Assembly: GCA_023665805.1 (NCBI GenBank)
Contig: JAMPDJ010000002.1
Coordinates: forward strand, 1-64,000
DNA from: Bacteroides sp.
GTDB taxonomy: Bacteria > Bacteroidota > Bacteroidia > Bacteroidales > Bacteroidaceae
DNA length: 64,000 nucleotides
Direction: 5' to 3'
Shown: in pieces, positions 16,154 to 25,354 of the stretch
How the letters are laid out: the number at the start of each line of letters is the position of its first letter
Numbering within the stretch: the stretch's first letter is position 1
The notes under the pieces: generated by a model
What the model was told of the DNA's origin: nothing
The model's input: only the letters and a program-made list of their open reading frames with translations
Database searches by the model: none
Program-made: the position numbers and the translations under genes

Positions 16154-16623
16154 TGAAGGCAAGATTACTATTCGTTTTGGCCATGTTGACAACATTAGTC
16201 AGTTCGTGCGACTTGCTGAACTGCACCCAAGCCGACGTCAGGTGTCTGCAGATAGCCCTTTACGATAGCGAAGAGAATCCTATTACCCTGCCCGACACCC
16301 TCACCGTGAAAGCATGCGGTACAGACAGCATATTGATTAACAAAAACGTTGATACCAAAGAGATACTATTGCCTTTAAGTTACCATGCCCCGGCAGACAC
16401 GTTCATATTATTGAACTACGGCAACGGATATTCTTTCAAGGACACCCTCTTCGTGTCCAAGTCAAACGACATATATTTCGAATCTCCGGACTGTCCCACG
16501 GTGATGATGCATACTATCAAGTCAGTCCGTTGTACCAACGAGTATGTGGACTCGGTAAGCCTCGTGGATGCAAAAGTCAATTTCACGGAGACAACCCATA
16601 TACGGCTTTTCATCGGACAATAA
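16150..16623 (+). CDS. DUF6452-type lipoprotein
   Basis: This small Bacteroidetes lipoprotein of 157 residues has the N-terminal signal MMKARLLFVLAMLTTLVSSC ending in a lipobox (L-V-S-S-C, Cys 20), so it should be lipidated and exported. The mature part is rich in polar beta-strand sequence with several cysteines. The sequence looks like the uncharacterised family DUF6452, which usually stands next to DUF6048, as here. The start overlaps the glycosyltransferase stop. No biochemical function is known. Confidence 0.7.
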   Translation: MMKARLLFVLAMLTTLVSSCDLLNCTQADVRCLQIALYDSEENPITLPDTLTVKACGTDSILINKNVDTKEILLPLSYHAPADTFILLNYGNGYSFKDTLFVSKSNDIYFESPDCPTVMMHTIKSVRCTNEYVDSVSLVDAKVNFTETTHIRLFIGQ

Positions 16624-16641
16624 CCAAGCCCCCAACACGAC

Positions 16642-17421
16642 ATGAAGATACGTAGTACGTTCCTGCTCATGCTTTTAATCGCCTGGTCGGCAACGGTACA
16701 GGCCCAAGTGGCCGACACCATACCGGAAAGCACGACAGACACCATAGACATAGCATCAATCCAGCAGCCCCCTACTCCGGCAGGTCGTCCAGGAGCCAAG
16801 AAGTGGGAAGAGCCGGCAAAAGAAAAAACATATTTTCTCTCCGGCTTTGCAGTAAGTGCCGATTTCGTTGGCTTGGTAATGAAAGTGGCCGGCAGCACAT
16901 TCTCGCAACTGGAAATTGCGGGACGGCTCAACCTGAAGGAAAGAGTGTTTCCCATTTTTGAGATAGGCCTGGCAGAGGGTAACCGCACAGGCAATTCCAA
17001 GGACAACATATTCCATACATCCGCACCATATTTCCGCGTCGGCGTAGATGTCAATGCAAATAAGAAGCGTACTTCCAACCGCCTGATGGTCGGAGTCCGT
17101 GTCGGTTATTCTTCGTTCGAATACGACTATACGGGACCTTCCATAAAGGATCCGGTTTGGGGTGAGACCATACCTTTGGAAATGCGCGGAATCAATGCCA
17201 GTGCAGTGTGGAGCGAGGCCGCCATTGGATTTGAAACAAAAATATGGAGTTTCGTCCGCTTGGGATGGAATGCCAGATACAAGTTCCGGATGTCACAAAA
17301 GCACTACGAATACGGTCAGCCATGGTACATTCCCGGATATGGTCCCAACGGTGCTAACTGTTGGGGAGGCACAGTAAACCTTATCTTCGACTTCGGCCGA
17401 ACGATGAAAAAAGGCAAATAA
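16642..17421 (+). CDS. DUF6048-type outer-membrane-like protein
   Basis: This 259-residue exported protein has a signal peptide (about residues 1-22, ending VQAQ). A short proline-rich linker (QQPPTPAGRPG) leads into a repeating pattern of amphipathic beta-strands that closes with LIFDFGRTMKKGK, which looks like a small beta-barrel. It fits DUF6048, which pairs with DUF6452 lipoproteins. The gene follows the lipoprotein gene by 18 bases. Function is unknown; an envelope role together with the lipoprotein is inferred from the conserved pairing. Confidence 0.7.
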   Translation: MKIRSTFLLMLLIAWSATVQAQVADTIPESTTDTIDIASIQQPPTPAGRPGAKKWEEPAKEKTYFLSGFAVSADFVGLVMKVAGSTFSQLEIAGRLNLKERVFPIFEIGLAEGNRTGNSKDNIFHTSAPYFRVGVDVNANKKRTSNRLMVGVRVGYSSFEYDYTGPSIKDPVWGETIPLEMRGINASAVWSEAAIGFETKIWSFVRLGWNARYKFRMSQKHYEYGQPWYIPGYGPNGANCWGGTVNLIFDFGRTMKKGK

Positions 17422-17459
17422 ACACGTCAATACTCACATTATACCATCTACATGCCCAC

Positions 17460-18488
17460 ATGAAACTAAGCAAACTACAAATAACGTTTCTATTCCTACT
17501 CATTGCAGGAACCATGTACATTGCCACCACCCAACAGCACGAAAACGGTGCTGATGTTCGTACCCACAAGTTCACAGAACCCATCTTCGGCACCATGATG
17601 AATGTCACCTACACCTCTGGCGAGGATCTTCACGACACCATCATGTCATGCCTGCACAGTATAGACGCTTCCCTGTCAATGTTCAATCCCAAGAGCACGC
17701 TTTCGCGCATCAACCGCGGTGAGACCGACACATTGGACACATATCTACAAGCTATACTTCCCATGGCGCAAAGTGTATCCGATGCCACCAACGGAGCCTT
17801 CGACATCACAACGGCCCCATTGGTAAACGCATGGGGATTTGGCTTCAAGCATTCGCAGTTGCCCACCGCCAGCCAAGTGGACAGTCTACGGTCCATGGTG
17901 AATTACAAGTTCCTTTCCTGGCAAGACGGACGTATCATAAAGGAGAATAATGATGTAGTCATAGATCTCAGCGCCATAGCCAAAGGGTTCGGCACCGACA
18001 TGGTTGCGCAACTGCTCAACGAGCATTCTGTCAAAGACTACATGGTGGAAATCGGCGGCGAAATAGTATGCCGAGGCAACAACCCCAAGGGCGAAGCCTG
18101 GCGCATAGGCATAAACCGTCCAGTGGAAGACAGCACGGGCACCAACAACGAGATACAGGAGGTGATAGAAGTGCACGACCGTGCCATGGCCACCAGCGGC
18201 AACTACCGCAATTTCTACGTCACACCTGACGGACGCAAGCTTTCCCACACCATCAATCCCACAACCGGCTATCCGGTACAGCACAGCCTGCTATCCAGTA
18301 CCGTTCTCGCTCCCACCTGCGCCATGGCCGATGCCTTTGCCACCAGTTTCATGGTCATAGGTATAGACAGTGCTATCCAGGTAGTTGAACAACATCCCGA
18401 ATTACAGGTCTACTTCATCTATACCGACAGCATGGGTACATATCGCACCTGGAGCAACTTTATCTCTCGGACAGATGACACGAAATGA
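17460..18488 (+). CDS. apbE: FAD:protein FMN transferase (ApbE)
   Basis: ApbE transfers FMN from FAD to a threonine of exported flavoproteins such as RnfG and NqrC. The 342-residue protein has an N-terminal membrane/signal segment (about residues 5-22), FGTMMNV near 45, the ITTAPLVNAWGFG region around 120, a DLSAIAKGFGTD segment near 170, and the family signature ATSGNYRNF followed by HTINPTTGYPV near 265. The ATG at 17460 is the only one that leaves a signal segment at the N-terminus. The gene overlaps the Crp-family regulator by 14 bases. A likely target, RnfG, is encoded at the far end of the window. Confidence 0.92.
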   Translation: MKLSKLQITFLFLLIAGTMYIATTQQHENGADVRTHKFTEPIFGTMMNVTYTSGEDLHDTIMSCLHSIDASLSMFNPKSTLSRINRGETDTLDTYLQAILPMAQSVSDATNGAFDITTAPLVNAWGFGFKHSQLPTASQVDSLRSMVNYKFLSWQDGRIIKENNDVVIDLSAIAKGFGTDMVAQLLNEHSVKDYMVEIGGEIVCRGNNPKGEAWRIGINRPVEDSTGTNNEIQEVIEVHDRAMATSGNYRNFYVTPDGRKLSHTINPTTGYPVQHSLLSSTVLAPTCAMADAFATSFMVIGIDSAIQVVEQHPELQVYFIYTDSMGTYRTWSNFISRTDDTK

Positions 18489-19131
18489 TTTCTACATACA
18501 AGCAACCTCCATCCCTCTCCTGCAAGGGATATCGGCCGAAGACCTCCTACAGATGCAAGAACGCGGAGCCATACGCATCATCAGCATGGAGCCGGAAGAA
18601 GGCAATATCGTCGTAGAAGGACAATACTGCAAGACCTTGATTCTCCTAATGGACGGTACCGTCGCATGCACTACCAAGGGAGACGGATGGATATTGACGG
18701 AAGAAATACATGCCCCAGAAGTCATTGAGGAAGAAGCCCTGTGGAGCCTGTCGCAGAGCTACAAGCACACATACACTCCTACAAGCAACGGCCGACTGAT
18801 TATCGTAGACCGCAATCATGTCATGCACACTCTGATGCACCACGACATATTTCGCATAAACCTCCTCACACGCATGTCCACAAGGTTGGAACGCAACGAG
18901 TTTTCTGCCAGACATTCCGCCCCACACGATACGACACAGAAGATATTACACTTCATACACACGATTTCCCACACCAACACTTTTCCCAAATCCCTGTACA
19001 TCAAGATGACCACCATGGCAAGCATCGTGGACGAAACACGCCTCAATGTCTCAAGGGCTTTGCGCGAACTGCAGCAACAGGGAATCATGACACTCTCCCG
19101 AGGACATATCACTATACACAACATCATATAA
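18475..19131 (+). CDS. Crp/Fnr-family transcription regulator
   Basis: This 218-residue protein has a cyclic-nucleotide-binding-like N-terminal half (about 15-130), a dimerisation helix, and a winged helix-turn-helix near the C-terminus (TMASIVDETRLNVSRALREL at about 172-191, then QQGIMTLSRGHITI as the wing). No cysteine cluster for an FNR-type iron-sulfur centre is seen near the N-terminus, so a small molecule or haem ligand is more likely. The start at 18475 overlaps the apbE end and is the likely coupled start. Its targets are unknown. Confidence 0.85.
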   Translation: MTRNDFYIQATSIPLLQGISAEDLLQMQERGAIRIISMEPEEGNIVVEGQYCKTLILLMDGTVACTTKGDGWILTEEIHAPEVIEEEALWSLSQSYKHTYTPTSNGRLIIVDRNHVMHTLMHHDIFRINLLTRMSTRLERNEFSARHSAPHDTTQKILHFIHTISHTNTFPKSLYIKMTTMASIVDETRLNVSRALRELQQQGIMTLSRGHITIHNII

Positions 19132-19141
19132 CGATACAAGC

Positions 19142-21190
19142 ATGGACAACCCTTTTTACGACAAGGAATATCACACACCACACGAAGTACCGCCCTTTGA
19201 CAAAATACGCTTCGAACACTACGAACCGGCCATGATGGAAGGCATGCGTCTGGAGCAGGAAGCCATAGAAGCTATTTGCTGCAATCCCGAGGAGCCAACA
19301 TTTGAAAACACCATACTGCCCAAGACAGGCGAGATGCTGGAGAACGTCACCAGCGTGTTCTTCAACCTGCTCTCAGCCTGCAACAGTCCGGAAATGGAAG
19401 AGTTGTCCCAGAAGATGGCTCCACTCCTTAGCCAGCACACCAATAGCATCACCATGAACGAGAGACTCTTCCAGCGTATCAAACATGTATGGGAAAATCG
19501 TCATCTGCTGGACAAAGACCAGCAAATCCTAATGGACAAGATATATGACGGCTATCTTCGTACCGGTGCGAATCTCCCCAAAGACAAGAAAGAGGCATTG
19601 GCGGAGATACGTACACGACTGTCACAACTTTCCCTGCAGTTTTCCCAAAACGAACTGCATGACACCAACGAATGGTTCATGCACCTGACCAATCAGGAAG
19701 ACCTTGCCGGACTGCCAGAGAGCGCATGCTCCGCAGCCAGGCAAGAGGCCGAGAACCGGGATTTGGACGGATGGGTCATCACACTTCAGGCTCCTTCATA
19801 CGGTCCGTTCATGCAGTACAGCCAAAGACGCGATCTTCGCGAAAAGGCCTATCGTGCCATGAACAGTATCTGTACCCACGACAACGCCAACAACAACTTC
19901 GAAAACGTTCGCGCCATAGTGAACCTCCGTCAACAGTTAGCCCAAATCATGGGCTACAAGACATACGCCGACTTTGTCCTGGAACGCAGGATGGCACAGG
20001 ACATACAACATGTCACCGACCTTACGGACAAGCTACTTGCTTCCTATCGTCCTGTTGCCGTCAGGGAGGTGAAGGAAATAGAGGACTTTGCACGCCTACA
20101 GGAAGGAGAAGACTTTGTCCTGCAACCTTGGGATTTCGCACACTACGGTTACCTGCTCAAGATGCAACGCCACAATATCGACAGCGAAATGCTCCGTCCC
20201 TACCTTCCTCTGGAACAAGTACAGCAGGGAGTATTCGGACTGGCAACACGCCTATATGGTATCACTTTCCACCGCGCAGAGGACATTCCCGTGTATCATC
20301 CCGATGTCGTAGCCTATCGTGTGCTGGATGCCGATGGCACTTTCCTGGCCGTACTGTATGCCGATTTCCACCCACGCTCCAACAAGCAATCCGGTGCATG
20401 GATGACTACCTATCGCGAACAGTGGATGGATGAGCAGACCGGAGAGAATGTACGCCCCATCGTGTCAATCGTGATGAATCTGACCAAACCCACACGCGAG
20501 CGGCCAGCCCTGCTCACACTGGGCGAGGTGGAGACGTTCCTGCATGAATTCGGCCATGCCCTGCATGCCATCTTCTCGCAGGTGAGATATGAGGCCTTGT
20601 CATGTACCAACGTATACTGGGATTTCGTGGAACTGCCATCACAGTTCATGGAAAACTATGCCATCGAACCGGAATTTCTTGCAACCTTTGCCCGTCACTT
20701 CCAAAGCAGAGAACCCATGCCGCAGGAACTGATACAACGCATACGCGAAAGCCGCAACTTCCAGTGCGGCTACGCTTGTTGCCGCCAGGTCAGCTTCTGT
20801 CTGTTGGACATGGCCTACTACACGCTTACCACTCCCCTATCCCAGGACATCCCCGCCTTTGAACGCGAGGCATGGTCACCGGCCATAGTACTGGACACTT
20901 TGGACGAGAGTTGCATGAGCGTGCGTTTCGGCCACATCATGTCCGGAGGCTATTCCGCAGGCTACTACAGCTACAAGTGGGCCGAAGTCCTGGACGCCGA
21001 TGCTTTCAGCGTATTTCAGAAAGAAGGCATATTCAATCCCGAGACAGCCAAAAGGTTCCGCAGTGAAATCTTGTCACGAGGATGTTCCGAACACCCGATG
21101 ACACTCTATAAGAACTTCCGCGGCGGCGAACCCACAATAGACGCATTGCTACACCGCAACGGCATAGAAACGCAGCACGAGAACAACTAA
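19142..21190 (+). CDS. dcp: M3-family metallopeptidase (peptidyl-dipeptidase Dcp / oligopeptidase A-like)
   Basis: This 682-residue zinc peptidase of family M3 cleaves short peptides. The zinc motif HEFGH is at residues 468-472, and a second glutamate is in WDFVELPSQFMENY around 497. The N-terminal DNPFYDKEY...VPPFDKIRFEHYEPAM region is typical of bacterial Dcp-like enzymes. No signal peptide is evident, so it is cytoplasmic, unlike some periplasmic members. It starts ten bases after the Crp-family gene. Whether it prefers dipeptide release (Dcp) or endo-cleavage (OpdA) cannot be read from sequence. Confidence 0.9.
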   Translation: MDNPFYDKEYHTPHEVPPFDKIRFEHYEPAMMEGMRLEQEAIEAICCNPEEPTFENTILPKTGEMLENVTSVFFNLLSACNSPEMEELSQKMAPLLSQHTNSITMNERLFQRIKHVWENRHLLDKDQQILMDKIYDGYLRTGANLPKDKKEALAEIRTRLSQLSLQFSQNELHDTNEWFMHLTNQEDLAGLPESACSAARQEAENRDLDGWVITLQAPSYGPFMQYSQRRDLREKAYRAMNSICTHDNANNNFENVRAIVNLRQQLAQIMGYKTYADFVLERRMAQDIQHVTDLTDKLLASYRPVAVREVKEIEDFARLQEGEDFVLQPWDFAHYGYLLKMQRHNIDSEMLRPYLPLEQVQQGVFGLATRLYGITFHRAEDIPVYHPDVVAYRVLDADGTFLAVLYADFHPRSNKQSGAWMTTYREQWMDEQTGENVRPIVSIVMNLTKPTRERPALLTLGEVETFLHEFGHALHAIFSQVRYEALSCTNVYWDFVELPSQFMENYAIEPEFLATFARHFQSREPMPQELIQRIRESRNFQCGYACCRQVSFCLLDMAYYTLTTPLSQDIPAFEREAWSPAIVLDTLDESCMSVRFGHIMSGGYSAGYYSYKWAEVLDADAFSVFQKEGIFNPETAKRFRSEILSRGCSEHPMTLYKNFRGGEPTIDALLHRNGIETQHENN

Positions 21191-21218
21191 GCAACTTACA
21201 ACACAAAACAACACTCAC

Positions 21219-21671
21219 ATGACCGACAGCAAGAACACACTGCTCGACCGCCGCTATCTGCGCATGGCTGCCATTTGGAGCGAAAACAGCTATTGCCTAC
21301 GCCGACAGGTGGGAGCTCTCATCGTGAAGGACAAGATGATTATCTCCGATGGCTACAATGGCACCCCAAGCGGTTTTCCCAATGTTTGCGAGGACGAGAA
21401 CAACGTCACCCACCCCTATGTCCTGCATGCCGAGGCCAATGCCATAACCAAGATAGCACGTTCCGGCAACAATTCCGACGGAGCCACACTATATGTCACG
21501 GACTCGCCTTGCATAGAATGCTCCAAACTCATAATTCAAGCCGGAATCAAGCGTGTGGTCTATAGTCGGGAATACCGCCTGACCGATGGCGTCGATCTTT
21601 TGCGCAAGGCTGGCATATCCGTGGAGTTCCTTCCCATAGAAGACAAAGACCAACTACACACAACCAATTAA
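21219..21671 (+). CDS. Deoxycytidylate deaminase (dCMP deaminase)
   Basis: This 150-residue zinc-dependent deaminase converts dCMP to dUMP for dTTP synthesis. The zinc-binding and catalytic motif HAEANAI (H-A-E, near residue 71) and the paired PCIECSKLI (P-C-x2-C, near 93) are both intact, and GYNGTPSGFPNVCED is the substrate-loop signature of the dCMP/ComEB group. The length is normal. It sits between the peptidase gene and the protease gene with short gaps and may be cotranscribed with them. Confidence 0.93.
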   Translation: MTDSKNTLLDRRYLRMAAIWSENSYCLRRQVGALIVKDKMIISDGYNGTPSGFPNVCEDENNVTHPYVLHAEANAITKIARSGNNSDGATLYVTDSPCIECSKLIIQAGIKRVVYSREYRLTDGVDLLRKAGISVEFLPIEDKDQLHTTN

Positions 21672-21719
21672 CCACGCCATCACTCCACCACAGTCCACTA
21701 TACATTATTATATATATAC

Positions 21720-23357
21720 ATGAAACATTCGTCACGTACGCCACTGCTCCTATCCATCAGCATGGCATTGGGAATTGTCTTAGGCACATTCCTCACATCA
21801 CATTTCGGCAGCGACAAACTCAATATCATCGATTTTGGAGGCAACAAGCTCAACAACCTATTGCAGTTGGTCGAAAACAACTACGTGGACACCGTTGACA
21901 TGAATGCCCTCATCGAAGACGCATTGCCCGAAATCCTGTCCAAACTGGATCCTCATTCGGCATACATCCCTGCCAAGGATTCCAAACAGGCCAACGAAGA
22001 ATTGAAAGGTTCATTCTCAGGCATAGGCATAAGTTTCCGCATGGAAAACGATACCGCCACGGTCATGAGCATCATCCACGGCGGCCCGGCCGAGAAGGTC
22101 GGTATGCTGGCAGGCGACCGCATCATCTCCGCCAACGATACCAGTCTCTGCAAGATGGAATCCACCGAGGTAATGAAACACATCAAGGGCGAAAAGAACT
22201 CAAACGTCAGGCTGGAAGTAGTGCGCCACGGCAATCCCGAACCACTGACATTCAACGTGGTTCGCGGCGACATACCGGTGGAAAGCGTGGATGCCGCCTA
22301 CATCATGGACGACAACATAGGGTATATCCGTATCAGGAAGTTTGGAGAACAAACCTATGCAGAAATGATTACCGCCTTGGCGCGCTTGAGTCTCGACGGG
22401 ATGAAATCACTGATAATCGACTTGCGCGGCAACACTGGAGGATACATGCACATAGCCATACAGATGGCAAACGAGTTCCTGCCCGAAGGACGGCTGATAG
22501 TCTACACCGAAGGCAGCAAGGTAAAGCGCGAGGATTATGTCTCCAATGGCTACGGTTCGTTCAAGTCCTTGCCCATAGTGGTGCTGGTAGACGAAATCAG
22601 CGCCTCGGCCAGCGAGATATTCGCCGGTGCCATCCAAGACAACGACCGCGGTACAATCATAGGCCGACGTTCCTTCGGCAAGGGCCTGGTGCAACAACCC
22701 ATGGAATTCAAGGACGGCAGCGTGGTGCGGCTGACCATAGCCCGCTACCACACCCCATCCGGCCGTTGCATACAGAAACCATACGAAAAGGGACACGGAG
22801 AGGAATATGAAAACGAATTGCTCATGCGATACCAACGTGGCGAGTTCTATGTGGAAGACTCCATCCGCCAGGACGGTCCTGTCTACCACACTACCCTCGG
22901 ACGTAGCGTATACGGCGGGGGAGGAATACGCCCGGACATCTTCATCCCGGATGACAGCACAGGCGTGACATCATACTACAAGGAGGCCGCCTTTACAGGA
23001 CTGATAGCCCAATTCTGCTTTGAAGTGGTGGACCAAAACCGTGAAACACTCAACGCATTGAAAACGATGGAAGATAAAGTCAACTGGATGGACGGCCGCA
23101 ACATGCTTGAAAGTTTTGCACGCTATGGTCAGAAACATTCCCTGCCACGCCGCAACCTGATGTTGCAGCGCAGCAAACGTCTCTTCCGTCGTGCCATATA
23201 CTCCGGCATCATATACAACAGCAGCGACATGAACGATTACATGCGTTTCCTCAATCAAGACGACCCGACTGTTTTGCGCGCCATTGAAATCATCCACGAG
23301 GGAAAGACCTTTCCCACAAAACAGGACAATACCACAGACAGTTTATGCGTACAGTAA
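21720..23357 (+). CDS. C-terminal processing protease of family S41 (CtpA-like)
   Basis: This 545-residue exported serine protease has a signal/anchor segment (about residues 9-28), an N-terminal helical part, and a PDZ domain around 90-180 (GSFSGIGISF, then GGPAEKVGMLAGDRII). The S41 catalytic core has the nucleophile serine in SASASEIFAG near residue 297 and the lysine in RSFGKGLVQ near 320. The rest is a Bacteroidetes-type C-terminal extension of about 130 residues. The substrate is unknown; such proteases trim or degrade envelope proteins. The end overlaps dtd by 13 bases. Confidence 0.9.
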   Translation: MKHSSRTPLLLSISMALGIVLGTFLTSHFGSDKLNIIDFGGNKLNNLLQLVENNYVDTVDMNALIEDALPEILSKLDPHSAYIPAKDSKQANEELKGSFSGIGISFRMENDTATVMSIIHGGPAEKVGMLAGDRIISANDTSLCKMESTEVMKHIKGEKNSNVRLEVVRHGNPEPLTFNVVRGDIPVESVDAAYIMDDNIGYIRIRKFGEQTYAEMITALARLSLDGMKSLIIDLRGNTGGYMHIAIQMANEFLPEGRLIVYTEGSKVKREDYVSNGYGSFKSLPIVVLVDEISASASEIFAGAIQDNDRGTIIGRRSFGKGLVQQPMEFKDGSVVRLTIARYHTPSGRCIQKPYEKGHGEEYENELLMRYQRGEFYVEDSIRQDGPVYHTTLGRSVYGGGGIRPDIFIPDDSTGVTSYYKEAAFTGLIAQFCFEVVDQNRETLNALKTMEDKVNWMDGRNMLESFARYGQKHSLPRRNLMLQRSKRLFRRAIYSGIIYNSSDMNDYMRFLNQDDPTVLRAIEIIHEGKTFPTKQDNTTDSLCVQ

Positions 23358-23797
23358 TACAGCGTGTCACACAGGCCAGCGTGACCATAGACAACGAGAC
23401 GGTCGGTTGCATCGGCCGTGGGATGATGATACTCCTTGGCATAGCTCCCGAGGATACCCGTGCGGATGCCGATTGGCTTATAGGCAAAATTTCACGCCTC
23501 CGCATATTTGACGATGCCAATGGTGTCATGAACCTCAGCGTGCAGGACATCGGAGGCGAGGCCTTGGTGGTGAGCCAGTTCACACTGATGGCCTCCTACA
23601 GAAAGGGCAATCGCCCGTCCTATATCTGTGCAGCATGTCCTGACACGGCCATACCTCTCTATGAATACTTCGTGCAGCAATTGCAGCAGTCCCTCGGACG
23701 CGACGTTCGCACGGGCCGCTTCGGTGCCGACATGAAGGTCAGCCTCACCAACGACGGACCGGTAACCATAGTCATGGATTCCAAGAATCCGGAATAA
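23345..23797 (+). CDS. dtd: D-aminoacyl-tRNA deacylase
   Basis: Dtd hydrolyses D-amino acids (and glycine mis-charged on tRNA-Ala) from tRNA. The 150-residue protein has both chirality-checking motifs: SQFTL near residue 78 and the N-x-GPVT element (NDGPVTIV) near 137. The start MRTVIQRVTQASV is the usual one. It overlaps the protease gene by 13 bases and is followed at once by a strong hairpin terminator, so it closes a transcription unit. Confidence 0.95.
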   Translation: MRTVIQRVTQASVTIDNETVGCIGRGMMILLGIAPEDTRADADWLIGKISRLRIFDDANGVMNLSVQDIGGEALVVSQFTLMASYRKGNRPSYICAACPDTAIPLYEYFVQQLQQSLGRDVRTGRFGADMKVSLTNDGPVTIVMDSKNPE

Positions 23798-23820
23798 TGC
23801 CACTTCAAACGACACATATA

Positions 23821-23863
23821 TTCAAGCCTCTCAAGGAACCATGCGTACCTTGGGAGGCTTGAA
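23821..23863 (+). terminator. Hairpin terminator after dtd
   Basis: A 16-base-pair stem (TTCAAGCCTCTCAAGG with CCTTGGGAGGCTTGAA, one G-T pair) and an 11-base loop lie 24 bases after the dtd stop. No long T run follows, but the stem is very stable and correctly placed. Confidence 0.65.
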
Positions 23864-24390
23864 TCATTGGCACGACAGGCAACCTTGTACACAACTGAGA
23901 GGCTTTGCTCCGAGTAATCAGGCAGGGCTGCTTATGGGCATGGACATTGAGCAATCCTTACATCGTCGGCAGACACCGCAGAGGCCTGCTTTGACAATAG
24001 TATTGTCGGGCTCGTGAGTATATTATTGTCAAGGTGCCGACAATAGTATTGCCGAGGTGCCTACAACACGTGGACTGCACCGCATCTCCACGGGGGCGGC
24101 CTTTTCCACACGTATTTTTTACATGCCAAGGTTTCCGACCTCGTCCTTTTCCCGTCACATGGGCGAGGAACTAATTCCCAAGCACACCGGACGAACCATT
24201 TTCCGACAGGCAACAGCAGTCAGAGCACTCACGTACACAGACATATATGGCACTGTCAGAAAACTATCGGTAGACGGAGGAGTAAAATCTCAAAAAAAGT
24301 TGCCATGTCACGTCACCTTTGCCGCCATACAATCGTTATATATATGAGCAGGCTCAAGAAGAACAAGTCATTAACCAACAAAATTATGTT
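23864..24390. other. Gene-free stretch holding a 23-base repeat array
   Basis: The 527 bases between the dtd terminator and the DUF6249 gene hold no convincing gene. The open frames here have no start context, no recognisable product and poor codon pattern. The one clear feature is the repeat array at 23993-24061. The promoter of the downstream sigma-factor unit must lie in the right-hand part, but no full consensus was found. Confidence 0.5.
23993..24061. repeat. Array 1 of 23-base tandem units with inner palindrome
   Basis: Three head-to-tail units of exactly 23 bases (23993-24015, 24016-24038, 24039-24061) and a very degenerate fourth. The best units carry the 15-base inverted repeat GACAATA-S-TATTGTC followed by an 8-base spacer ending GGTGCC or similar. 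The same unit occurs in two other intergenic regions (from 38435 and from 53196). No spacers vary between copies, so this is not CRISPR. Confidence 0.8.
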
Positions 24391-24861
24391 ATGGACACAG
24401 CAACAGCAATTGTAAATTTATTTGAATCCACCATCCTCCCTCTTGGCATAGTCGTAGCACTACCCGTCAGCATCGTATGGATAGTCTTTAGACACAAATC
24501 AAACAAATCCAACAAACAGGCAGAACTAATCAAGTTGGCAATAGAGAGCAACACGCAGGTAGACCTAAGCGGCATTATAACCCAACTTAATGCCAAAGCA
24601 AAAACCGAAAGCCTGAAATACAAATTGCTGACACGCCTGCAATGGGGCGCTATCCCCACGGCCCTGGGTCTCGGGATGCTGATATATGCCTTATGGCAAG
24701 ACTACCGTGGAGGATCTGCCACTAACGAACTCCAACTCTTCTACTTGGGGAGTTTAATCTCGCTGTTTGTGGGCATTTTCATCATAATAGTCTTCTTCGT
24801 AAGCAAGAAAATGCTTAAAGATGAACTGGAGGCCGAAAGCAAAGCAGCAAGAAAGGAATGA
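24391..24861 (+). CDS. DUF6249-like membrane protein
   Basis: This 156-residue protein has an N-terminal membrane helix (about 10-31), a polar cytoplasmic middle with KAKTESLKYKLLTRLQ, and two C-terminal helices (about 86-105 and 118-138). It resembles the uncharacterised Bacteroidetes family DUF6249, which often stands directly before an ECF sigma factor gene, as here. The ATG at 24391 gives the expected short leader before the first helix. It may act with the sigma factor, for example as a sensor or as part of an anti-sigma arrangement, but this is inferred from order only. Confidence 0.65.
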   Translation: MDTATAIVNLFESTILPLGIVVALPVSIVWIVFRHKSNKSNKQAELIKLAIESNTQVDLSGIITQLNAKAKTESLKYKLLTRLQWGAIPTALGLGMLIYALWQDYRGGSATNELQLFYLGSLISLFVGIFIIIVFFVSKKMLKDELEAESKAARKE

Positions 24862-24874
24862 GACCGGACATGTC

Positions 24875-25354
24875 ATGAGCCGAGAAGAGTTCAGCATACA
24901 GGTAAGGGGCGAACAGGAACAGCTGAGACGGTTCCTGTTGGCTCTCTGTTGCGGCAACATGGACAAGGCCGACGACATAGCCCAAGAAAGCTTGGTAAAG
25001 GCCTATCTATCTTTAGGGAAATACAACGAAACAGGAAATTTTGCCGCATGGCTCTACAAGATAGCGTACCGTACCTTCCTGGACCATGGACGCAGCTGCA
25101 ACAGCACACAGCCTTTGGAGCAGGCCACGAACATATGCGACAGCGGGAACGAAGCGGACGGAGCATTCTGTTACCAGGAACTGTACATGGCTCTTGACAC
25201 CCTGCCGGCACATGAACGGACATCCCTGCTGCTCTTCTACATCAAGGGATACAGTGTCAAGGAGATAAGCCACATCACGGATAGCAGCGAGGAGGCAGTG
25301 AAGAAACAACTGTCGCGAGGGCGCGACCACTTAAAGACGAGGATGAAAAGATGA
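24875..25354 (+). CDS. ECF-type RNA polymerase sigma factor
   Basis: This 159-residue sigma-70-family protein has only regions 2 and 4. Region 2 includes KADDIAQESLVKAYLSLGKY and the -10-contacting NFAAWLYKIAYRTFLDHGR stretch; region 4 ends with YSVKEISHITDSSEEAVKKQLSRGRDHLK, the helix-turn-helix for the -35 element. The start at 24875 follows the DUF6249 stop by 13 bases. The downstream membrane protein gene overlaps as ATGA, the usual layout for a sigma factor and its membrane regulator. Confidence 0.9.
   Translation: MSREEFSIQVRGEQEQLRRFLLALCCGNMDKADDIAQESLVKAYLSLGKYNETGNFAAWLYKIAYRTFLDHGRSCNSTQPLEQATNICDSGNEADGAFCYQELYMALDTLPAHERTSLLLFYIKGYSVKEISHITDSSEEAVKKQLSRGRDHLKTRMKR

Noticed and set aside
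23993..24061. CRISPR-like array
   Set aside because: The units are contiguous with no unique spacers, are only 23 bases long and are imperfect; there are no cas genes in the window.
24057..24347. 96-codon plus-strand frame in the gap before the DUF6249 gene
   Set aside because: Low plausibility product, no start context, and it overlaps the repeat array.
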